From Proteromonas lacertae (Eukaryota > Sar > Bigyra > Opalinata > Proteromonadidae), in contig NGBS01000306.1 of assembly GCA_002245135.1 (NCBI GenBank), positions 44,256 through 108,255 on the forward strand: a stretch of 64,000 nucleotides of DNA, written 5' to 3'. Position 1 is the first letter of the stretch, and every line of letters starts with the position of its first letter. Below are positions 48,925 to 59,189 of this stretch, piece after piece. A program made the position numbers and the translations under genes. Below the pieces are notes generated by a model. It saw only the letters and a list, made by a program, of their open reading frames with translations, was not told the origin of the DNA and made no database searches.

Positions 48925-51204
48925 ATATCATCATATCATATACAATATGCATAAATAAATCACAATTGAGTATTATTGTCTTTATCACACCTTCTGCAAT
49001 TGAATTATATCACATTTTAATTTTTGGGTTATTCAAAATTTTGATAAAAATCGAATTTCGTTATTTTTGTTATATATTTACATAAAGATGATAATAAAAG
49101 TGAATAAAAGCATAAGAGAAGAGGGGTATATTTTATATTTATTTTTATGATAGATTATGTCGAAAATTGGTCGAAAGTGGTTTTGGTGATATAGAAGTGA
49201 AGATTAGAGATAATCGAATAATGTCAATCAAGTCAATTTTAGTGAATGGAAATGAAACTGTAAAGAAACTGTTGTTAGATCGTGAGTTTGTTAGAGTTTT
49301 GGAGTTATATGAAGAAATCGAAGAAATTGGCTATTATTAGATGGAGAAATACTACAGTGGTGGTGAACTGATAATCTGTAAAGAGAGTGTGTGTGAAGTG
49401 TTGATGTTTTGTTTATGTTATTGTGAAAAAGAGATAATAAATGATTGTTATGAATTTGTGAAGAATAATATAGATGATGAAGTATTAATGAAATTAATTC
49501 ATATATGTAATGTATTTGGTGGATGTTTGAGAGAGATAGAAGACTTGAAAAATATGGAAATAGAAAAGCGAGGATATAAATATTTATATAATAATGAATA
49601 TTTGTTGAGATTAGAAATGAATAATTTGATTGAGATATTAAATATGAAAGATTTGATAATAGTGAATGAGTTATGGTTATTAAATCGTTTATTGGAATGG
49701 TATAAATTCCAAAAGAATGAGAAATATGATAATAAAGAGATTAAAGATGATTTTAAGTGTTTAATAGAAGAAGATATCGATTGTGAAAAGATAAAAGAGA
49801 AAGAGATAGAAAAAGAGAATAAAGAAATGTTGAAAGAAATGAAAATAGAATTAAAAGAGAATGAATGTAAAAATCATATAGAAATATATTTAATAAAAGA
49901 TGAGAGAATTCAAAATATAATAATGAATAATTACAATGAAGATAATAAAAAAGAAGACTTTAATGAAGAAGAAAGAAGAATATTGGATAAAATGAAAGAA
50001 GAAGAATTGAATGATGAAATACTGTGTATATTAGAAATGAATAATATAAAAATAATCGAAATAGTATTGATGATAATGAAATATAAGAATGTAAAAATGG
50101 AAAGTATAAATACTAAAAATATATTTAAATAGAATATATCTCAAATACAGAAAAGAGAAATCTATTGGATAGATTATGTATAGAATATAATGAGAATAAA
50201 AGAAATCGAACAATGAAATGTTTATGTTTATTCATTGATGATAAAAAGAATATTTCAATAATGGAGGAAGTATGTGGAAAAGAAATTCTTTTTAGAATAT
50301 TGAATGAAGATAATTATTTAAATTCCAAATCTAAAGAATTATTAATGGAATATATAAAAGAGAATAAATTGAGTTTCGAAGAAGAAGAAGAAATGATTGT
50401 AATAATGAAAGATAAAGAATTATTGAAAGAATTAAAAACAAAAGAAATCACATAATTTTCATATTCTCAATCAGAATATTCATTAGGATTATATGAAGAA
50501 ATGTCAATAATTCCTTCATTTGATGGAAATCGATGTGAATTTTCAATCAATCCTTCATTGCCAGATGGTTTAATGATAAATAAAGAAAATGGAATAATTC
50601 ATGGAAAAGTAGATAAAAAAATCGAAAAGAGAGAATATGAAATAATATGTAAGAATATTCTAAATGAAAAGAAATTCAAAATATCATTAGAATTTGTTGA
50701 TATAAAGTTCACAGAATTAAACAAAAGTGATGGAATAGAACTATCAAATAATGGAAAATTAATAACAAATATATTCTATGGTTATTATCATTGTTATTTG
50801 AATTTGAAAATGGAGTTTATCATATCAAATATAAATTTCATCAAAATGGAAATAAATATGATGGTATAATGTTAGGATTATCAACTAATAATACATATTC
50901 TGGTGATAATATTTTTCAACAACCAACAACATGTAATTATTATGCATGGAATGGTAAAAGTCAAGATATAACTGATGATTGTTACATTGGAAGAGTTGTT
51001 AATAAAAATCCAAATTTTTATAATTATGATGGTTCAATTTATGAAGTGATAGTTGATATGAATAAAAGAGAGTTTTGGATAAGTCATAATAATTCATCTG
51101 CTGTTTTACTTGTTAAAGATTTACCTTCTCCATTATATCCTTATGCTGTATTAATATGGCAAAACACATCAATTGAATTATTATCAGTTTGTAATCAAAA
51201 ATAA
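48925..51204. repeat. Segmental duplication, right copy (pairs with 23830-26110)
   Basis: Same orientation as the left copy and about 23 kb away. The match begins in the shared phrase ATATCATATACAATATGCA and ends just after the SPRY-like end of the gene. Neither end carries terminal inverted repeats, and no target-site duplication was found by eye. Confidence 0.8.
49088..51204 (+). pseudogene. BTB-BACK-like-IgFold-SPRY family gene, copy 2 (broken)
   Basis: This is the right-hand duplicate of the 24-26 kb gene, with the same domains in the same order and the same upstream flank. It shares that copy's frame change near the start, the change near the IFK-TAG point (50128-50133) and the TAA after KEIT (50453-50455). 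It has its own TAG at 49337-49339 (GAG in copy 1) and a frame change near 50790-50810 that separates NLKMEF from NGVYHIKY. In place of the TGA of copy 1 it has an open codon (LIIVNELWLL). The SPRY-like end is well kept (YEVIVDMNKREFWISHNN, LPSPLYPYA). So each copy carries private damage on top of shared damage. Probably not functional. Confidence 0.65.
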
Positions 51205-51254
51205 ACAAAATTTATACTTACAATACCTGTATTATTCATATAATTTTAATTGAA

Positions 51255-51400
51255 CTGGTTTAGAAATAAATAAAGATGGTGGAATAAGTAATGAACAAGT
51301 AAATAAAGAAATGGAAAAGAGAGAATATGAAATAACTTGTAGGAATATTCGAAGTGAAAAGAAATTCAATTTATATATTAGGGTTGTATAGATTGGTTTA
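51255..51400 (+). pseudogene. Fragment of a third BTB-SPRY family copy (Ig-like part)
   Basis: About 140 bp match the Ig-like domain segment of copies 1 and 2: the phrases AATAAAGAAATGGAAAAGAGAG and GAATATGAAATAACTTGTAG correspond to KEIKNREYEISC. No BTB or SPRY part is attached. It lies directly downstream of copy 2 and upstream of the transporter gene, so it is a solo remnant of a further tandem copy. Confidence 0.6.
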
Positions 51401-51566
51401 ATTACTATAAAATGAATAGTACTACTTATGTTAATATGAAATCATCTTGTTTATACCTGATAAATTACTACATAATAGAAATACGCATCTTTATTTAAAA
51501 CTATTTTGATAAAAGTTAGGTCAAAATAGATTTCAATTCATCCTTTTTATCTTCATACCTAAAGAA

Positions 51567-53401
51567 ATGCAAAATAAAGAAGAGTTATCCAATTTAGTTA
51601 AATCCAATCCTGATAGTATAGAAGAAAATAATGGTGTTATATCAAAGAAGAGCAAATGTGTAGTTTATATGTTTACATTAGTGACTACAATAGGTGGATT
51701 TTTATTTGGTTATGATACTGTATGAATAAATATATTTAAAGAGAAATAGGGAGTAGTGTCTGGTGCAATTCTATTGATATCAGAAGAATTGAATTTAGAT
51801 GATGTAGAGATGGAAATCATAGTAAGTAGTACAATATTTTCAGCATTTATTGCTTCAATCTGTGGTAGTTACCTAAATGACTGGAAAGGCAGACATTTCA
51901 CAATAATGATAAGCGCTATCTTATTTTCAATTGGTTCATTAGTATTAGCCTTCTCCCAAAACTTCATAGAGCTAATAATTGGTAGAATAGTGGTGGGTTT
52001 GGGTGTTGGATTATCATCGTTAACAGTTCCAATCTATATATCTGAAGCAGCACCTCCCGAATTACGTGGATTCTTAGTAACATTGAATACATTGTTTGTA
52101 ACAGGTGGTCAATTCATTGCATCACTAGTTGATGGAATATTTTCTACTACTTCTAGTGGTTGGAGGTATATGTTAGGAATAGCTTTTATCCCCGCCTTTT
52201 TACAATTAATATTATTTTATTTCTATTTACCTAAGAGTCCTCGATGGTTATTATTAAAAGAAAGAGAAGAAGAAGCAGTCAAAGCATTATTGTTTATACG
52301 AAATGAAAAAGAAAGAGAAAAAATTGAAAATGAATTAGAAGAAATTGTATATAATTATATATAATATATATATATAAACAAATAGAAAAATTCATTACCA
52401 AAGAATGATATTCCTCATCACAAAATATTTGATTTTTTCAAATCTTCATCACTTCGTTCTGCTTTATTATTAGGTTGTGTATTACAATTTGCTCAACAAA
52501 CAGCTGGAATTAATAATATAATGTACTATTCACCAATGATTATCAAAATGAGTGGTTTTACTAAATCTTCTGATGCTATATGGTTATCATGTTTTGTATC
52601 GTTTAGTAATTTCATATTTACACCTGTTGGTATGTATTTAGTAGATAGAAAAGGTAGAAGATTATTGACTCTTTGTAGTTTGGGATTAGTAATTATGGTG
52701 ATATTCTTAATGGGTGCATCATTTTTATTGGATGATATTTTTTCATATCCTTTAACTGTAATTAGTGATAATACAACTGATACATGCAGCTTATACAGTA
52801 AATGTAGTAAATGTATATCTGACTCAATGTGTGGTGTATGTAAATGTATATTTATTAATATTTAATAATAATATTTCTTTATTATTGAATTATAGCTGGT
52901 AGAACAACCTATTGTATCTCTGGAAATGAGACTGATCCTTTTTATAATTATAATTCATCAATCTTAGAATGTAATATGAATGGTGGATATGATTATACAA
53001 CCTGTCCTTCATATTTAGTATATATTTTTATTGTTATTATATTATAGGGTTGGCCAATATTGATTTTATTAGTATTATTTTTAGCATGTTTTGCTCCAGG
53101 AATGGGTTCAATGCCTTGGGCAATTAATAGTGAAATATTTCCATTAGAATATCGTAGTATTGGGATGGCTATTACTTCTTCTGTTAACTGGGTAACTAAT
53201 TTTGCAGTTTCTGCAACATTTTTGAGTTTAATTAATGCTTTAAAAGGATATGGCGCTTTTTTCTTGTATGGTGGAATTTCAGTTTTGAATTTTGTTTATT
53301 TGTACTGTTATTTAGTAGAAACAAAAGGTTTAACTCTTGAAGAAATACATAGATTATTTGATAGAAAATCATCTAAGTATGAAGTATTAGAAGCTCTTTA
53401 A
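51567..53401 (+). CDS. MFS sugar porter, proton/myo-inositol symporter-like
   Basis: Five exons (introns 51720-51749, 52347-52385, 52846-52895, 53018-53047) give about 561 residues with twelve predicted membrane helices. Sugar-porter signatures are present: GGFLFGYDTGVVSGA in helix 1, DWKGRH after helix 2, RIVVGLGVGLSSLTVPIYISEAAPPELRG, PKSPRWLL after helix 6, QQTAGINNIMYYSP in helix 7, DRKGRR after helix 8, and VETKGLTLEEI at the C-terminus. Between helices 9 and 10 lies a Cys-rich external loop (CSLYSKCSKCISDSMCGVC), which is characteristic of the HMIT (SLC2A13) inositol symporters. It therefore most likely imports myo-inositol with protons at the plasma or a vacuolar membrane; a plain hexose porter is the alternative. 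Complete and apparently functional. Confidence 0.88.
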
Positions 53402-54480
53402 TAGTTTTTTATTTAATTATTATTGTTATAAGTGATTTTTATCTCTCTTTTTTTTGTTGATGTATTATCAACCAATTCAATATCATATTTTAGGAAAATC
53501 AATCAATATTGAAATAAGAAAATTTAGAAAATTCTAGGAAAATGTCAAGCCAAATCATTTTATAATACACATCTTATTTAATGTATTTAAGATTTAATTA
53601 ATTATGAGGCAATTTACACTAGTGGCTTATTACACATGGGGATGAAAGAAAAGTTGAATAAATATAAGCAAACAATATAATTATTAACTATTATTCCTTA
53701 GTTTTTTTTGGTATATATTTTATTTCATTTTAAGCTAAATATAATGCTAAGAACCTATTTTACACGTAATATAAGATGCACAACAGTATAATTATAGTAC
53801 ATTGAGTTATTATAAAAAGAATCGAGGTCCAAACTATAGTCCATAATATATATGCGGGAAGTTTGGGTTTAGACGCGTGTTCAAAATTTGAACTCGCCTA
53901 ATCTAGTTAGAGTTTGACTCTAATATTTTATATTACTTGACTATAATTGCTTAATTAAGAGATTCTGAGAAAATGGTAGGGATAGCACAACTTTTTTTTG
54001 GTCTAATTTCACGATCTTTTAATGATTTGAGCATTTTTGATCCCAACCTATTGTACATAATAACTGTACACAGGATCTCCAGTTTTTTTATTAAATATCT
54101 TACTATTAAATGAGAATGCTCAAAATATAATGTGTGATAACACAAGCTCGGCTTGAATATTTTTTTATATTTTATAAAATTTGAGCACCTGCCTCCTATA
54201 GGAAGCTAGGGCTTATTTTTGTTAATTAATTAATAAATACTATTATTTTTTAAACTGTTTGACTTATTTACTATCTGAATAACTATCTTAAGCTCTATTT
54301 CAATCGTTTATCCCATAAAAACAATTTAACTAAGTCATTAAGACATATTTATTTATAACTAACTGATAATTGAACCTTTTTCTTAAAAAACAAATCATTC
54401 AACTAAATTTTGGCAATCTTGTATCTATTCGAGGAAGTCAACATATTTTACATTTCCATAGCTTCTATTATTGTTAAATT
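53402..54480. other. Gene-poor spacer
   Basis: No convincing ORF. There is a short palindrome GTTCAAAATTTGAAC near 53880-53894 and GC-richer phrases near 54190, but no tRNA cloverleaf could be built. Probably degraded intergenic DNA. Confidence 0.4.
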
Positions 54481-54481
54481 A

Positions 54482-54980
54482 TCACCTTCTTGAACATAAT
54501 TTACTTACATTTATTAAACTACTAGCCATTGGATAAGTTAAGAATTTAGAATCATCTACTTCTCGTTTTATAATCATGAATTTTGATAATTTGCTTTCTA
54601 AAGCATTTCTTATACCTACAACGAAGTTATCTCTATTGAATTGTAATTGATATACTTCTACTAATCTTTTCATATATTATAAAGCTACTTCTTTTATATT
54701 CAATTTACCTCTCATGATTTAGCTTTGAATATCTAGCTTTTACAACCATTCTTTAAAATGTCTCAGGTGTAAGAAGACCTTTATCATTTGTAATTGTGAT
54801 CTTATTAGCTTTACCAATACTCTCTTTTACAACACTTACATTCAAAGCATTATTAGTTATTATATATTGTCATAGATTCTTCACCTTCAAACACTTGAAT
54901 TAACACATCGAGTTGTTAATCACTGTATGTACTAAATACTTGAGTATTATTAACTGAAATTTTGATATTAATTGTAATTA
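54482..54980 (-). pseudogene. Hsp70 C-terminal remnant
   Basis: Minus-strand reading from about 54970 to 54720 gives NTQVFSTYSD, then QLDVLIQVFEGEESMT, and after a gap ALNVSVVKESIGKANKITIT followed by NDKGLLTPETF and RMVVKARYSK. These match the substrate-binding domain of Hsp70 (TYSDNQPGVLIQVYEGE and [20 protein letters not shown]). Several in-frame stops interrupt it and the ATPase half is missing. A piece further 3' (EVYQLQFNRDNFVVGIRNAL) may be its tail. The 54661-54690 and 54985-55020 segments are similar to each other, which suggests a local repeat inside the remnant. Confidence 0.65.
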
Positions 54981-55149
54981 ATTAACTTCTATTAATCCTT
55001 TCATATATTCAAAAGCTAATTCTTTAACTTTGTATAACTTTTACTTTGTTAAATCATCTCTTCTAAAAAACCTTTTTAAATCACTATAATTTCTTTTCTG
55101 TTCAATAAACAAGCCTCAATTATTACTTTAACAAGCACACATTCCTATA

Positions 55150-55720
55150 TTATAGTGAAATTCCCATTGCCCAAATATCACTCAATGGACTTATACTACC
55201 TGTTTTAATTGATTTGTTTAATATTTTTATTGCATATTGATTCTTTGATGGATCTTCACATAATTCAACTAATTTCTTTATTATTTTATATTGATTGATA
55301 TGTCCATTACCACTTTGATCTACTTGTAACTTTAATAAATTAGTTTGCTCCATAGGCTTATCGATTGTTACATGACGTTTTAATTTTGCATGAATATTTT
55401 CACTTATATCACAAGTATTGTACTATACTTTTTGACATTTTTTCGAGCTTCTCTTTCATGAGAGGTTGTGGAATTTCGAGGTGATTCGTTTGTAAGCCAA
55501 TCATAAACTTCAGGGTTATCACACTCTTCAGAACAATAAGACATACCAACTGATCCTATTAATTGATGTGTATGCCTACCACCTACAACAGATTGACCAA
55601 TTGGTCTAACTGAAGGTTTTATTATATTATTAGATGACAATGGTTGGTTTCGAGATGAATTCTGTTGACTTCCACCATTTTGGTTTTTAAAAGCTTTTTC
55701 ATGTATATTTAACTTCACTG
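55150..55720 (-). pseudogene. Protein kinase remnant (CaMKK/LKB1-like style)
   Basis: A Ser/Gly-rich leader (EECDNPEVYDWLTNESPRNS) is followed by HINQYKIIKKLVEL, which resembles the start of a kinase domain, then NQYAIKILNKS with the ATP-binding Lys. The reading jumps directly to GSISPLSDIWAMGISL, normally subdomain IX, so the catalytic loop and DFG are absent. It ends in a TAA. The internal loss of about 150 residues makes it a dead fragment. Group assignment rests on the QYKIIKKL and SPLSDIWAMG phrases only. Confidence 0.5.
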
Positions 55721-55955
55721 TTTTTATTTCTACCTCAGATTCAAAAATATTTGGAACTACTACAGGGCTAGAACCCGTACATCCCGTTATTTTCTTTCCA
55801 GAATTTTAAATTAAAGAAATATTAATAAACAAAGTGGTAAAAAGTTTGAAGGCTTGTTATCTTTATGAAAGATTTTTAATGGTGAATCGTCTGCTTTAGA
55901 ACCTTTACAAGCTCAAACATATATGTATAACCGTAAGAATATCACTGTAGGTGGG

Positions 55956-56038
55956 TAACCCGTACCAGACTATTCTTAGGTGCCTTCTACAGGTAAGAAT
56001 AAGCGATTTGAGTGTAAATTAGTTTTTGGTACGGGTTA
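55956..56038. repeat. Nested inverted repeat at the left flank of the Polinton-like element
   Basis: Outer arms TAACCCGTACCA (55956-55967) and TGGTACGGGTTA (56027-56038) are perfect reverse complements. Inside them TATTCTTA (55971-55978) pairs with TAAGAATA (55994-56001). A further AACCCGTAC lies near 55773-55781. The block sits about 150 bp before the first element gene and could be part of a terminus or a regulatory hairpin; the right end of the element is outside the window. Confidence 0.6.
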
Positions 56039-56183
56039 TACTGGAGCAAGTGGTGAGTTTAAATTTCTTTATATATTTTAGTGTATGAGTAATTTTATGG
56101 GTTAAAATTTTTTCTTTTGTTTTTTGTATATAATTTCATTTAACTTTTTCTTATTGTTTTTTATCAATCATAATTTCAAAAGA

Positions 56184-56525
56184 ATGTCAAGAATTTGGAT
56201 CGAGAATGTTAATATAGAAGATAGAAATAAGCGTGAAGATGAAGACTTTGAAAGAATCTATGCAATCATTGAAAGTGAAGTAGCTAGAATAGTAGCTGAG
56301 CCACCTCCAGTAGTAATGTGGTATACTTCTGATACAGCTGATGAGGATGATAGAAAGTATGAAGAATGGTGTGCAATTCATAAACCAACCAGAGTAGCAC
56401 AAGCAACCATACGCCCTAGAAAATGGGTTGATCCTGAAGAAGAGCGCAGAAAAACAAAGATGTTAAAGCGTTATGGTATTGATGAAAAAAACATCATTGA
56501 AGAAAGACTAAGATTTCATAACTAA
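56184..56525 (+). CDS. Polinton-like element ORF, small acidic/basic protein
   Basis: About 113 residues from the ATG at 56184. The product is charged, with many Glu, Asp, Arg and Lys and a Pro-rich piece EPPPVVMWYTSD. No family was recognised. It is the first plus-strand frame of the element and is followed at 130 bp by the next. Confidence 0.55.
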   Translation: MSRIWIENVNIEDRNKREDEDFERIYAIIESEVARIVAEPPPVVMWYTSDTADEDDRKYEEWCAIHKPTRVAQATIRPRKWVDPEEERRKTKMLKRYGIDEKNIIEERLRFHN

Positions 56526-56653
56526 TTCTTAAATCATTGGTTTTAATTGAATTTTTGTTATTTGATTGGCTGAATAGAAATAAACATAATATTACATAAT
56601 TCTTTTCATTCATAAATTTCTTGCGATTTTTGAAATAATCTACATAAATTAAA

Positions 56654-57241
56654 ATGAGTGATATACAAAACGAATTAGATGCTAATATTGAAAAACACTT
56701 ACAAGAAGGTGAAATGTATGAGAATGATATGTCTGAAGTAAAATCATTAATTATTAAAGTATTCAAGGATATGTTGGATGGTATGTATTCTGTGATTGAA
56801 GAGTATGAAGATGATCCAGAATGGAGTGAACAACCAGGTGATGATATTGATATAACAATGGAAGAAGAAGAAGAAGTGAAGGAAGAAAAACAAAGCGAAT
56901 CTAAACCTAAAAAAAGAAAGGATATAACAAAGTTAGATCCAGATTCACAGATATGTAGTACTTGTGGTAAGAAGAAAGCTAATGATGAATTTGGTTATAA
57001 GAGTGAAGGTGTATTCTATAAATCTTGTACAGAGTGTAGAAATAAGAAGAAGAGAAGATATGAAGAAGTAAAGAAAGGAAGTGATAATAGTGGAGAAGAT
57101 AAGAAGCGTAAAGTAGAGAATAGTTCCACTGCCGAGGGTCGACCAAAGGTAGATATTGCTAAAGTAGATTGTTCTACAAGTCCTATCCCGGGGGTAGCTA
57201 CAGTAGATCTAACTACATCACCTACTTGTATAATTAATTAA
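56654..57241 (+). CDS. Polinton-like element ORF with a four-cysteine zinc-binding motif
   Basis: About 195 residues. After an acidic helical N-terminus (EEEEEVKEEKQSESKPKKRK) comes ICSTCGKKKANDEFGYK followed by CTECRNKKKRRYEE, a CxxC...CxxC arrangement like the small zinc-binding modules seen in many viral and nuclease-associated proteins. The tail is Ser/Thr-rich. A DNA- or RNA-binding role is possible but unproven. Confidence 0.55.
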   Translation: MSDIQNELDANIEKHLQEGEMYENDMSEVKSLIIKVFKDMLDGMYSVIEEYEDDPEWSEQPGDDIDITMEEEEEVKEEKQSESKPKKRKDITKLDPDSQICSTCGKKKANDEFGYKSEGVFYKSCTECRNKKKRRYEEVKKGSDNSGEDKKRKVENSSTAEGRPKVDIAKVDCSTSPIPGVATVDLTTSPTCIIN

Positions 57242-57305
57242 CTTTTGGTTTAAAATTCATTTTTATATTTCTATGCGTTTTTATATATAAATAATTTCAC
57301 ATAAT

Positions 57306-57689
57306 ATGCCATATAATACATCTATAGTTATGTTAGGTGATATGAAAGATACTTTAAATGGTTTGAAACAAGAACTGTATATTTTATTAGGTTGTGTAGT
57401 TCTATGGGTTCTTTATAAATGCAAGAGAATATGTGCGTGGTGTTATCATAAAGCCTGTCCTCCAGAATTAAGTGAAATATTAGCTGAGCCAGAACCTGCT
57501 GTTCAATTAGCATTAAGAAAATCTACTATTGTTTCTGCTATTCCATTTACTTTAACACCTGAAAATAGTAGAATAAATTCTAGAAATGTTAGTGATAACG
57601 AAGATGAAGAGCAATTAGAAACAGAAATAGAAATTATTCCTATTAATAAACCTGAGATTGAAATTCAAAAACCAATCATAAATATTTAA
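57306..57689 (+). CDS. Polinton-like element ORF, single-pass membrane protein
   Basis: About 127 residues with one hydrophobic helix (LYILLGCVVLWVLY) near residues 25-40, then a Cys-rich basic juxtamembrane piece (KCKRICAWCYHKACPP) and an acidic tail. The layout resembles small membrane proteins of large DNA-element genomes. The family was not recognised. Confidence 0.5.
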   Translation: MPYNTSIVMLGDMKDTLNGLKQELYILLGCVVLWVLYKCKRICAWCYHKACPPELSEILAEPEPAVQLALRKSTIVSAIPFTLTPENSRINSRNVSDNEDEEQLETEIEIIPINKPEIEIQKPIINI

Positions 57690-57875
57690 TTTTATATATA
57701 GTCTTTTTTTTCGTATTTGATTTTTGAAAGTTGTTTTTTTGCACCCCCTTAAATATTACATAAAGAAAAAACCGTTTTTTTTTTCATTCACACTTTTCTT
57801 ACTCATTTTCAGTATTTTATATTTTTCATTTTTTTACTTTAATAGAAAATTAATTATTCAATCATTCAATCAAAA

Positions 57876-58763
57876 ATGCCAGCAGACAGAGTCAAACAAC
57901 CAACCAATTCAGAATTATGCTCCCAGCTCCCATTAAAGGGACAGGCTTATGAGTTCTATCAGAAAGTGAGTCGTAACATCCAGCATTTAAAGACATTTTG
58001 CGACGAAATGTATATTCAAAGTTTGGCTTATGATGACAGCAAAAAATCAAAGAAAAAACAAAGTCCACCACAATTCAACTATATCGAATTAGAGAAGTCA
58101 GCTACAGCAGTTTATTATTGCTTTTCATGTAAGTTTGATAATCAGAAGTTAATTCCCATTAAACATCTAGAGACATTAGATCAAAATGAGTATATGAATT
58201 TATACTTTAGTGACGAAGAGATGAAGAGTATAGTAAAACCAGATGTAAAACAGATTAAACCTTTTATTCAACCTCAGTTAAAACAACAACAACAACCACA
58301 ACAAGAACCACCACCACCAACTGTACCTCAAAAACCTAAAAGAGTTTATAAAAGAAGAACTGATACTGTAAAGAAACCTAAAACAAAAGCAGTTATTGAT
58401 AGTGATGATGAATTAATTCATTTAAAGAAAAGAAAGATTGTTAAGGATTCTGATTTTGTTGATGAACCAATGGGTATAATTGTGAAAGATACTGAATCAA
58501 GAACATCTGCTGATGATTTATTAAGTAGCCAAAGTCCTACCTTTACACCTCCAATGTCACCAAGGTCTGATACTACACTTCTTGATGTTACTGATATTGA
58601 TATACTGGATGCTGAATTGAAATATTTTAATGCTGAATTAACTAAAAAAGATGAAGAAAAACAAAAAGAGATAGAAGAGAAAATTAAACATCAAGATGCA
58701 GAGAGAAAGAAACAAGAAGATGAAGAAAAAAAGAAAAAAACAACAAGAAGAAGAAAGAGTTAG
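57876..58763 (+). CDS. Polinton-like element ORF, unknown, low-complexity C-terminal half
   Basis: About 295 residues. The N-terminal 110 residues look folded (KGQAYEFYQKVSRNIQHLKT, then TAVYYCFSCKFDN). Pro/Gln-rich and basic segments follow (KPKRVYKRRT). The C-terminus becomes a charged coiled coil. No family was recognised. It overlaps the next frame. Confidence 0.5.
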   Translation: MPADRVKQPTNSELCSQLPLKGQAYEFYQKVSRNIQHLKTFCDEMYIQSLAYDDSKKSKKKQSPPQFNYIELEKSATAVYYCFSCKFDNQKLIPIKHLETLDQNEYMNLYFSDEEMKSIVKPDVKQIKPFIQPQLKQQQQPQQEPPPPTVPQKPKRVYKRRTDTVKKPKTKAVIDSDDELIHLKKRKIVKDSDFVDEPMGIIVKDTESRTSADDLLSSQSPTFTPPMSPRSDTTLLDVTDIDILDAELKYFNAELTKKDEEKQKEIEEKIKHQDAERKKQEDEEKKKKTTRRRKS

Positions 58764-59049
58764 AAAAGTACAAGAAGAAGCAGAGAGAAAAAGAAAACAA
58801 GAAGAAGCAGAAAAGAAAAGAAAAGAAGAATTAGTTGTTATTAGAATGCTTCAAGAAGAAGAGAATATGAGACAACAAGAAGAGTTAAGAAAGAAATGGG
58901 TATTAGAACAAAAGAGACAAATGGAAGTAAAGATGAAAAAAGAAAACGATGAATTAGAAAAGAAGATGGAAGAAGAGTTTAAGAAGAGAATTGAAGAAGA
59001 GAAAAGAAAGAAAGCTGAAGAGTTTGAGAAGATGATGAAGAACTTATAA
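58696..59049 (+). CDS. Polinton-like element ORF, charged coiled coil
   Basis: About 117 codons of almost uninterrupted Glu/Lys/Arg helix (for example KKWVLEQKRQMEVKMKKEND). It overlaps the end of the preceding frame. Low complexity prevents any family assignment. Confidence 0.4.
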   Translation: MQRERNKKMKKKRKKQQEEERVRKVQEEAERKRKQEEAEKKRKEELVVIRMLQEEENMRQQEELRKKWVLEQKRQMEVKMKKENDELEKKMEEEFKKRIEEEKRKKAEEFEKMMKNL

Positions 59050-59189
59050 GTATTAATATATATACTTTAAATTTGTCTGGTTTATGCTTTAATCCATATA
59101 CTTGAAAAAGCACTTTGAATTCATTACTTTGATAAAAATTGGTGTTTGTTTAATATGCAAAAAAATAACATAAATAAAAAACATAAAAA

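Noticed and set aside
53870-53940. tRNA-like piece with GTTCAAAATTTGAAC
   Set aside because: It is a simple palindrome; no acceptor stem, D arm or anticodon arm can be built around it.
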